Assembly: GCA_900095095.1 (NCBI GenBank)
Contig: FMBT01000293.1
Span: 558,001 to 622,000, forward strand
Source of the DNA: Fragilariopsis cylindrus CCMP1102
Lineage: Eukaryota > Bacillariophyta > Bacillariophyceae > Bacillariales > Bacillariaceae
Direction: 5' to 3'
DNA length: 64,000 bases
Part shown: in pieces, positions 55,947 through 64,000 of the stretch
How the letters are laid out: each line of letters begins with the position of its first letter
Position numbering within the stretch: position 1 is the stretch's first letter
Program-made: the position numbers and the translations under genes
The notes under the pieces: generated by a model
Told to the model about the DNA's origin: nothing
Databases searched by the model: none
Seen by the model: only the letters and a program-made list of their open reading frames with translations

Positions 55947-57953
55947 ATGTCGTTCTTTTTTCGGAATGTTATCAAAAGTAGAAGGAAGAAAAAAAAAGGT
56001 CGAGTAAATGTAACAGTATCTGATATCGTGTCGAAATCGGATACAAACAAACAACCGTCCTTTCGTCGTCACGACAATGATGTGATAAAAAGCAATAGTC
56101 TTCCACAGGAATTCATACAACAAGTGTCTCAGACCGCCGACGAAGAAGATTTTCCTAATCGTAATTCCAGTGATGAAACTGCCTACCGGTATGAATCACC
56201 GTCTACTTGGAGGAAAGGACAACAACAGCACCTATCATCATCGCCATTATCATTATCATCATCAATGAGACAGGATGACAAAGCCACCAAATCTCATAGT
56301 GGTAAACGTCCTTTTTCTTTCAAGTCGTTGTGGCGAAAATCATTTCAATACGAAAGAAAAGAAAAAGAACTTCATTTTTTGAATACTCCTGATACAGTTA
56401 GTTCAGGTACCACACGCACAGTAACCTCTTGTATGAGGAAGTCTGAACCACCATCATCGTCTTCAGCAGATGTAAAAGTAGGGATACAAGACACACCTTC
56501 AGAAGTGTATGGACCAACTGATGAACCAAACACACCAATAAAACTTAATTTCGAAGAGGTCCATCAGACGACGAAAATAACGCCTGGGCGCGCTAATATT
56601 GGTACTACTAGTACTATCGGGAATAGTGGCAATGTTGTTAAGGGGGGAAATCAACTTCAGTTACGATCAATTAATGCTCAAGAACAATCCACTATTCCAT
56701 TATTTCTAGTCACTAATAAAGATTCGTCGGAACTACGAAAGGGAACAAGAAATAATCAACCGATTCCTTCTGTTACTAAACAAAGTGCTACTATTGGACG
56801 TACCAACAACGTTAGAAACAATAATAGTAATACTAAGACAGTGGTTATGAATGGGGATATTGTTTTACGTCCTTCCTACAACAGTAATATGACGAGTGAT
56901 ACAGCAACTATAACATCCGTCGCTTCCTCATCTAATAAGTCACGCGCATTACGACGAGAATCTGAAAGGAATGCACGAGCGGCTTCATCTTTAGATGAAA
57001 AAGGAAACGAATTATTTGAAAAGGGATATTTTGATAAGGCAATGGCATGCTATACTAAGGCTCTTAAATTGAAACGACGAACATTTACTCATTTACTGGA
57101 AGAGGCCGATGATATAGAAGAGCAGTTGATGCCACGTGGTGGTGGTGAGAATAATGGTAGTAGTAATAATAAAAATAATAATAATAATAGCACAGATCCA
57201 AAAATCCTTGTCAGCATGGCAACTTCCATTAATAACATTGGTTATTTACGACAAAGGTCGGGTGATGCAACGCCCGAAGAAACCATGGCTGCCTATAAGA
57301 AGAGTTTGAGAATAAAGCGAAGAATATTGGGGAACGACTCACTAAGTGTGGGTAAAACATTAAACAATATAGGTTCGGTACACTATCTTAAACGAGATTT
57401 TGATCGAGCACTACCAGCATACGAGGAGGCTTTTGAAATTATGAAGGCTAATCTTGGAAGTGATCATCCCGATGTAGCAACAGTCATGAGCAATATTGGA
57501 GATGTTTATTTAGCAAAAGGAGATCATGAAACATCTTTACAGTATTATCGACTGGCATTAACTATTAGATGGGAGAAATTTGGGGAAGGAAGTCCACGAG
57601 TGGTACGTTTGTTAGAAAAAATTTCTAATCTAGAAATCGGGGATCGTATGACTTCAAAAGCGAGAAGGAATAAAACACAACATGGTTGGGACGACGACCA
57701 GACTCTGACAAGTGAAGCAATGGAATCGGGATTTCATCCAATTACTAATGAGTTGAAACTTCTACAGGAACAAGTTAAGAAAGACATTGAGCAAGTAAAT
57801 CAAATGGAACGTAGAGCGACTGTGGAGATGCTAAAAGACAAGATAATTATTATACGCGGAATGCGTGATACTTGGAACGGTACAGAGTTAATAGATAATG
57901 ATTCGGCAAGCGTAATGACTGCCATGAGCCTAAGAAGTAGGGGATGTTCATAA
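55947..57953 (+). CDS. TPR protein, kinesin-light-chain type
   Basis: A single exon; I chose the ATG at 55947 because the longer frame to 55833 lacks an ATG. About 668 residues. The first ~330 are basic and Ser/Thr-rich, low complexity. From ~340 TPR repeats follow: ASSLDEKGNELFEKGYFDKAMACYTKALKLK in two parts, then ATSINNIGYLRQRSGDATPEETMAAYKKSLRIK, GKTLNNIGSVHYLKRDFDRALPAYEEAF and VMSNIGDVYLAKGDHETSLQYYRLAL, each about 42 residues apart with the NIGxVY signature of kinesin-light-chain-type repeats. An Asn/Ser loop (poly-Asn) separates the first two. A short helical tail follows. A protein-binding scaffold of unknown partner, common in diatoms. Confidence 0.75.
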   Translation: MSFFFRNVIKSRRKKKKGRVNVTVSDIVSKSDTNKQPSFRRHDNDVIKSNSLPQEFIQQVSQTADEEDFPNRNSSDETAYRYESPSTWRKGQQQHLSSSPLSLSSSMRQDDKATKSHSGKRPFSFKSLWRKSFQYERKEKELHFLNTPDTVSSGTTRTVTSCMRKSEPPSSSSADVKVGIQDTPSEVYGPTDEPNTPIKLNFEEVHQTTKITPGRANIGTTSTIGNSGNVVKGGNQLQLRSINAQEQSTIPLFLVTNKDSSELRKGTRNNQPIPSVTKQSATIGRTNNVRNNNSNTKTVVMNGDIVLRPSYNSNMTSDTATITSVASSSNKSRALRRESERNARAASSLDEKGNELFEKGYFDKAMACYTKALKLKRRTFTHLLEEADDIEEQLMPRGGGENNGSSNNKNNNNNSTDPKILVSMATSINNIGYLRQRSGDATPEETMAAYKKSLRIKRRILGNDSLSVGKTLNNIGSVHYLKRDFDRALPAYEEAFEIMKANLGSDHPDVATVMSNIGDVYLAKGDHETSLQYYRLALTIRWEKFGEGSPRVVRLLEKISNLEIGDRMTSKARRNKTQHGWDDDQTLTSEAMESGFHPITNELKLLQEQVKKDIEQVNQMERRATVEMLKDKIIIIRGMRDTWNGTELIDNDSASVMTAMSLRSRGCS

Positions 57954-58500
57954 TCAAACTGAATCAGATTGAATCCAATGCATGTAGTCAGCTCATGCTT
58001 ACTAATTTATCATCACATACGAGGGAAACGGGGCTTAAATATATATGGTCGAGTAAATAAGGTGTGGCTGCATTCTGAATTTAGCTAGAATAATAGTATC
58101 GATATTACTAGCTAGTACACAAAAAGTTATATAAGTAATATCACCGTGGTTGAATCTCATGCCGAGAAACTCTATAGTCCAATTCATTTGTGTTCAACTT
58201 TTGAAAAGACTATCAGCCAGAATATTGTCTTACAGACTTTACCCCAATCGACCAAATTTATGTGTATTCGTCACCTGAAAATGACTATTAAATACTCTTA
58301 TCACAATACCAGATCAGCATCTGTATGTTCTTTCGTATCACAACGGAGAAATATGGAACAAATCTTGATCTTCCTCCGATTAGTAAACAATTATGGTGAT
58401 ACCATCGCATCACAGCGCTAATAGTAGCAGTAGCAGTAGCAGCGATACGTGCAAATTCATTGGGACTTCTGCTTGACTTTTATGTCCTACTGAATACAAC
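57954..58500. other. Convergent intergenic region
   Basis: A 547-base stretch between the 3' ends of the TPR gene and the next minus-strand gene. A short (TAGCAG)n-like run lies near 58421-58440. No gene is supported. Confidence 0.5.
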
Positions 58501-60509
58501 TCATTCCTTCGCACGTGCTAGTGATAATAGAATGCGACGAATATTTTGGTACTGGGATGAGCACATAGAATCAAAGTTGATCTTATCGACTTGAACTGGT
58601 AGTAGTTGACCTGTCTCCGTTTCCTCTAAAAACTGTTGCCACTCGTTCATTTGTAGTAGAGGGTGCTGAGAATCATCCCTTAATTCGTTCAGTATATTGG
58701 AAAGCAACAGAAGAGAATCGTTGTCTATCAGATCTTGAAGAGCCCTCCGTTCTTCACGTGAAACCTGAGCATCATCATGAGCATCATTTATCGTCAGTAA
58801 TTCGTCGCCAATATTTGGATTAGAATGGAATAATCCACAGGCGTAAACATCTACGACACCACGAGGCCAAACATAGACCAAGATGGGCAAAACCTTTCCA
58901 TTAAACATATATTACCTGCTGTAAATGCTTGGATATAGATATCTGATAAATCTGACTCAATATCGTGGGGAAAGGGTATTGTAGCTATCGAATCGTTTGT
59001 TTTACTCCTTTCAGATGTAGGAATTAAATAGCAAGTTCCTCCGCGAAGACAGGTAGCAACATAGTTTAAGATTTTTCCATCGTCCTTGATTATCTCTAGT
59101 TTTCCATTACCAATAGCTGGATAAGAAAGAAGAACCTGGTGGCTTTCTTCAGCAGCCCCTACGGTATTGATACTATTCTGATCACTACTAATAATAGACG
59201 TAGTACCGTCAGGGAATGAGATACCAACGCACGAGCTATTCAAAACACATGCTGCATCAGCACCAAAACTTTCTAGAATCGGAACACGCTTAGGCACCCC
59301 ACGATACGCACCCAACAACGAATACTTTTGCAATGACATATCTATAGGATTACGATCCATCTTTCTTGTCTCGTTCATAATTCGTTTCAAATCCAAAATC
59401 TTCAACATCGAGGAAGTTTGCTGCTGTCCTTTGTCTACTGCTCTGGTGTTCGTTGCAACTACGGCGATCAATACATATTCTTTCGCTTTCTCAATACTTT
59501 CGATGTTGTCGTTTCTTATACTGTTTGTAGCTTTAAGATCATTTGTGCCTTCGTTGTCTTTTTCTGACGTTTCCATCGCGAGACACTCCTTCTGTATCTC
59601 ATTGCTTCGAAACAAAAACGCCAAGGTTCGAACAGAATGGTCCAGGTATCCTTCCCATTGCAAGAAAGAAATGACAAATTATCCGTCTTGCGATGACGGT
59701 GTCGTGCGGTTCGATAGGCTGAGTTTACATTAAAAGCCTCGATATATCCAGACATATATCCAACACACACCGTATCTATTCCCTTACCACCTCCGTCATG
59801 GAGAGTCGCCATACATGTAATCCCAAGTTGTTCGTGACCCAGTCATACATACGATGAAACTTCGGTAGTTTGCTTGAAGTACTCACTATCGTCATGCTTT
59901 CTTTATTTCGTGAATCGGAATCAACATTTTCTCTTGCATTACTATTTGGCTGACCGATTATTAACTTGATCTGAAATATACAACTTTCTACAGTCAATAC
60001 ATAAAGGATACCTGTCTCCTCGTGAAAAATCATTTGCACCACATAACCCCTACTAGTAGCAGTTGTATTAGTCATAGACGATCCAGTCCCATCTTTTCCT
60101 GCGTCATCCTCATCATCCTCTGACCATAGTAAAAATTGAGTCAAAGGCGAAGTGGTTGTCGTGTTGACTATTGTGGATGCCAAGTCGCTGTCAAAATTTC
60201 CGTACAAAGAAATTGACATTCCATTTGCTACCAAGATATATTTCTTGTATACTATTATCGGAGCACAAAATGAATTACCAACATTAGAATCTTTTGACTG
60301 ATTCGGATTCAGTGTAAATAATCGCTGAGGTGTTTTCCAATGGCAATCTCTTGCATTCCTTTTCCCATTCCTTCTGCTATCCAACGACGAAGGTGAAGAT
60401 AGTACAGGTGGGCGTTCCCATCCGTCTGAGGTACAACGCATGAAGGAGATGTAGAAGGAGAGATAACAGCGCAATGTATTGAGAATACTTTTATTTGTGA
60501 TAACAACAT
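58501..60509 (-). CDS. Rab3GAP2-N-like protein with several frame slips
   Basis: Minus-strand blocks follow each other without GT-AG introns: 60509-60309, 60474-59776, 59812-59516, 59663-58851 and 58908-58501. Each step needs one extra base, at about 60305-60350, 59807, 59650-59660 and 58905. Joined by eye they suggest one ~660-residue protein. The segment GIDTVCVGYMSGYIEAFN and the last block PILVYVWPRGVVDVYACG resemble the N-terminal beta-propeller of the Rab3GAP regulatory subunit (VGFSSGYVRFY; VIYAPRRGILEVW). The family match is weak. Three or four slips in 2 kb, against none in the 3.8-kb armadillo gene, mean this may be a decaying gene rather than only assembly error. Confidence 0.4.
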
Positions 60510-61141
60510 TATGATAATGTTGATGAGTTGATGATGTCGTCGTCGATCGTCGCTTTCTTGATTAAAGATGTGATATTCAATATAGAATTAAAAAGATCCT
60601 AAAAATAAAAGTGGGTAAAAATTTATATGGAAAATTAAAAAATCGCAGCCTCCTAAATTTATTTTTCCTACAACTTACGTCTAACTAAACTCTACAGCAG
60701 CTGCACTATAATTACTATAATTACAAATTACGTAGTACTGTATAGAAAAAATACAGAAAGTCATAGTATTTTCCTATTTTGGAATCAGTTTAGTACGACT
60801 ACTTTTCTACTACATCATTCATCATCGTATTAATAGACATACACACTATGATTGGAAGTTTATAAGTGACGTGTGCAATCTGTTGGATGGTTTCTTTCCC
60901 TTTGGTTGTCAAAGTACTTTACGCCATCAATACTTCAAAAGCAGTATGTTACCGTTGCTTTTGTGGTTTTTTACTGTTACTTATCAATACTTCAGTGACT
61001 GAACTAGTGTCTAGTTGACAACATTGTTTGCGGGACTATTACATTACCGTGAGGAAATTTCGGAGTAAAGTAGTCAAAAAAATTGCTTTCATAGTCTCAT
61101 ACTAACTAATCCTTTTTTGGGTCAATATACATATACACGTA
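60510..61141. other. Intergenic, no gene recognised
   Basis: A 632-base AT-rich spacer between two minus-strand genes. No gene, RNA or repeat is supported. Confidence 0.5.
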
Positions 61142-62305
61142 TTAAAATGCATGCAGGAGCCTCCTTAAAATTGAGATTGGCATGGTACGGTACTTTGGAA
61201 TAGAAATAGCAACAGTCAAAAGTATGCCCCATATAACTTTCAGCGGAATTAAGCCACCACTGGTGGGCGTGATACCAAATCCCATAATATATCGATAATC
61301 ACGAGGAAATGGATCGTACCCAACACTGTTCTTCCGTCGCATTGAATAATCCTTAACGTATCGGGGACCGCAAAGGAGTCCTATTATAGCTCCCCCGAAA
61401 AAACCGCCTATTGAAGCGGCAGTACTGACACGTTCCAGAAACACCCCAGAAAGGAGCATAATAGCCATGCCTCGAACTAGCTGAACTGCCGATGTTCCAC
61501 CGTTACTACCATTTGCATTACTAATCCGTGAAAGACATACAAACATTAGCCCAAATAGACCACATATACCACCATTTGATCCTAAGTAAATACTGATATC
61601 CCATGCATCGGAGCTGGATATGACGTGTGCAATATTACCGAAAACTATTGACCCAATATATGTTGTCAAATATAGTGGAGCACCCAGACCCGTCGACAAC
61701 CATCGTGGCTGTCGTTGTAAAGCAAAGATATCGATAGTAAGATGAAGAAGTGAACCGTGAAATAATCCTGAAGTGAAATACCGATAGGGTTGTTGTGATT
61801 TTGACAAAGCAGCAGAAAAGCCAAACGCACTTGTCAAAGGGCCTACAGCTGAAGAACCCCAGATGGAATCGATGATCATTTCTGCAGAGTGATTGGGCCA
61901 GTACGATGGAAATTTTCGTTGAATGTTTATAATCGTAGTTATTATTTGATATATGTACATTAAAACTTGCACAGAAATCAACAAATATCTGACTTGATTG
62001 GTGCCCAGCCCATTCCTTTGCGCTTTACGACTTCTTAACATTCTCCGTTTAAGTTGAGTCGCCCAACGAATGTCGTCGCTGTCGCTCTCCCACTCCTGCA
62101 TTCGGGTGACTGTCCGGGTGCCTATCCGTTTCCCCTCATTCCGTGACGAACAGTCGTTTGCAATAAATCTTGGTCGAAAAACATTGCTTATTGGTGCAAT
62201 TTCTCCAGAGATCGTAAAAGCACGAACATTGTTTCTCTCTGCTGTCAAAAGAAGAAAGAAGGAGATAAAACTCATGCAAGGAAAATTCCGAACCGGCTTC
62301 ATCAT
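61142..62305 (-). CDS. Plastid-targeted rhomboid pseudoprotease
   Basis: A single exon of 387 residues. The N-terminus (MSFISFFLLLTAERNNVRAF|TIS) is a signal peptide with an RAF-type plastid motif. The membrane part has the rhomboid layout: YRYFTSGLFHGSLLHLTIDIFAL in the region of the HxxxxHxxxN motif (H183, H188, but Asp192 for Asn), then YLGSNGGICGLFG and STAASIGGFFGGAIIGL. Active rhomboids need a GxSG serine and a later histidine in AH-GG. Here these are Asn244 (GSNG) and Ser298 (AASIGG). Both catalytic residues are absent, so it is probably not a protease but may bind or chaperone membrane proteins in the plastid envelope or thylakoid. Confidence 0.75.
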   Translation of the reverse strand: MMKPVRNFPCMSFISFFLLLTAERNNVRAFTISGEIAPISNVFRPRFIANDCSSRNEGKRIGTRTVTRMQEWESDSDDIRWATQLKRRMLRSRKAQRNGLGTNQVRYLLISVQVLMYIYQIITTIINIQRKFPSYWPNHSAEMIIDSIWGSSAVGPLTSAFGFSAALSKSQQPYRYFTSGLFHGSLLHLTIDIFALQRQPRWLSTGLGAPLYLTTYIGSIVFGNIAHVISSSDAWDISIYLGSNGGICGLFGLMFVCLSRISNANGSNGGTSAVQLVRGMAIMLLSGVFLERVSTAASIGGFFGGAIIGLLCGPRYVKDYSMRRKNSVGYDPFPRDYRYIMGFGITPTSGGLIPLKVIWGILLTVAISIPKYRTMPISILRRLLHAF

Positions 62306-63088
62306 TCTGTCACAGTATCATTTAGTTTGTCGTTTGTTGATGGGAGGAATGATGTTCAATGTCGAAATGGGATGTGGCTGACATGTTACATCATGATATT
62401 CTTCTTCTATTTTTCGATTTTTTGGACAAAAGAAAGTTTTGTAATACTGTAGCAGTAATATCGCGCGCGACACACATTTTGTGCGCGCCCGAATTTTCAT
62501 TTCTGGTGAAATCTCGGAAGTCACGAAGCCTACAGTATTCTGCTGTACCGTAGTACAGTAGCTGTAGTAGTAGCTAAGTTGGTGTAGTTATTTGTAAATA
62601 TACACAGTATATGGGTTCAAATATACCTTTTTGCAGATTGTCAGTATGCCTTGTGTTCAAATTATGACCAATGATCAATCAGATATAAGAAAAGCAGTGC
62701 AGCTTTACTATAATGCACTGGCTGTAAATACTATGCTCTAGGAATGTTGTATCATTTCCTAGATAAATTGCTGTATAATCTATCCTATTATCTGATAGAG
62801 ACCCTTGCTCTCTTGATTCCAAAGAAAGCAAGCTATGAAAATGGGAAGACTAAACTTTTTCTTGGCATATTAAATATAGTCTGATTTTTATTAAATTTTA
62901 TATTCCTATGTATTAATTTGATATACAGAGAACATAATATTCTCAATATGTATTAGAGTTTATCGTTACGGCATGTCTTATCGATTTTTGCTGTTGTTTA
63001 GAACGTGCAAGTAGTTGCAAAAGTAGATATTATTCTTTAGAAATGTGCGAGTAGTGGTAATATTGGAGGGAAGAGAACGGATTTCCTA
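62306..63088. other. Intergenic, no gene recognised
   Basis: A 783-base AT-rich spacer between two minus-strand genes. No feature is supported. Confidence 0.5.
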
Positions 63089-64000
63089 TTACTTCTTCTT
63101 AGCAGCAGTAGACTTCAACGTAGGAATCGACTTTCTCTTCACTCCCCGCAATTCCATCTGTTCCTTGAATTTCTTGACGTTACAGATACCAGGGAAAAAG
63201 TGTGGCTGGCCACGACCATAACTGTCAAAAGCTGCAAACCAACGGTTCCAATTGTACTCGGGCGTTTCAGTTTCTTTGAAATAGCATATCACAGCAAATT
63301 GTTCTGATGGGAAGAAACCATAGTTTGTAATTTTATCATACTTCCATCTGTTTATTGTACCGGAAACATAATTGTCGGGTTTTCGAACGAGTTCTGCCTT
63401 GCCATTCTCGTAATCGAGACGAGGCCCTCTGACATTGTAGAATTCGAACCCGTCTTTTTCAAAGACACATCGCACGCGGGAAGTTTGAACCCATAGTAGA
63501 GTAGCGAACAGAATATGGAATCCACCTCCAGCAATTCCGATCAACGAGGGAGTGTCATCGGCCGTATATGCTGTTGTGTTGTGCAAGATGAGAGAGGAAA
63601 AAGAAGAAGACGAACATCACGAGAAAGACAAAAAAATAAGACGGATATTTTAAAATGAGAAATAAATATTGTGTTTGTGTAACATGTGACATTAAAGTCT
63701 CGACTGAACCAATGGAAGTTGTTTACATTGGAGAAAAAATACTTACAAGGATGATAGGCCAAGATCAACGGCCCAAGAAGAGCAACAGCCCATGTGAGGG
63801 AAAAATCGGGAGGAATGACTTCATCCTTCATCATCATTCTCTGAAGTCTCGAAAACTTTGGATCTGCCACAGGAGTCGTGGACTCGCGAGTATACAATGG
63901 CTTTTCTGACCATCCATCTGAATATTTAGGTGGGGTAGAAAGCGCGTTCAAAGTTGTAGTAACCGACGAGAAATGTGACACGATATTGGGACTTCGACTA
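63089..64000 (-). CDS. DUF3119 protein, plastid family, 5' end beyond right edge
   Basis: Two exons are visible: window edge to 63747 and 63570-63089 (GTAAGT donor, phase 1, CAACAG acceptor). The joined part reads LAYHPSYTADDTPSLIGIAGGG across the junction, then FATLLWVQTSRVRCVFEKDGFEFYN in pieces, SGTINRWKYDKITNYGFFPSEQ and YFKETETPEYN. The blocks NRWKY and YFKE-TP match DUF3119, a family of cyanobacteria and plants with a pair of N-terminal membrane helices (WAVALLGPLILAY and IGIAGGGFHILFATLLW here). The function is unknown; plastid location is inferred from the family. The start codon and any transit peptide lie outside the window. Confidence 0.75.

Noticed and set aside
58890-58925. A 22-base intron to explain a frame change
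   Set aside because: It is far too short and joining it does not give the needed frame; a missing base explains the data better.

Overview
The window looks like nuclear DNA of a diatom or a close photosynthetic stramenopile. It is AT-rich, the genes carry short GT-AG introns, and several N-termini combine a signal peptide with an ASAF/LAF-type motif (for example NASAF|LP at 27.1 kb and AKAF|LN at 14.5 kb), the usual plastid import signal in algae with red-derived plastids. Diatom-typical families are present (an HSF-like DNA-binding domain, a DUF6824-like protein), as are plastid or cyanobacterial conserved families (DUF3067, DUF3119, YidD, parvulin). I cannot name the species. I see no transposon, retroelement, rRNA, tRNA or CRISPR array.

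Layout. 0-5.4 kb: a head-to-head pair of ankyrin genes (one leaving the left edge, one an ankyrin + CbxX/CfqX-type AAA ATPase) and a TRAIP-like RING ubiquitin ligase. 6-12 kb: a plastid DUF3067 protein, an unknown protein with a ubiquitin-like N-terminus, and an SNM1-family nuclease with UBA and PIP-like tail. 12.7-20.5 kb: a plastid TPR-methyltransferase, a CPA1 Na+/H+ exchanger, YidD and glycerol-3-phosphate dehydrogenase. 21.8-25.7 kb: a large armadillo protein. 27-40 kb: plastid parvulin, a SLAC1/TDT-like membrane protein with a 900-residue disordered head, an HSF-like factor and a DUF6824 protein. 41-52 kb: an RNASEK-like small membrane protein, then the most interesting region. 53-64 kb: YIP1, a TPR protein, a broken-looking beta-propeller-like gene, a rhomboid pseudoprotease and a plastid DUF3119 protein leaving the right edge.

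Main finding. Between 42.9 and 49.5 kb lie the enzymes of the cobalamin nucleotide-loop assembly pathway: CobU (with a C-terminal DUF4346-like extension) and a single CobS-CobT fusion gene. A BT1-family transporter sits between them and an MFS transporter follows. Together CobU, CobT and CobS would convert cobinamide (or a remodelled corrinoid) plus a lower-ligand base into cobalamin. A physical cluster with a two-enzyme fusion in a eukaryote suggests a corrinoid salvage or remodelling locus.

Technical note. About nine or ten places in six otherwise conserved genes lose frame without a plausible intron, and every one is explained by a single missing base. This points to a deletion-biased assembly error, though the gene at 58.5-60.5 kb, with three or four slips, may be truly decaying.
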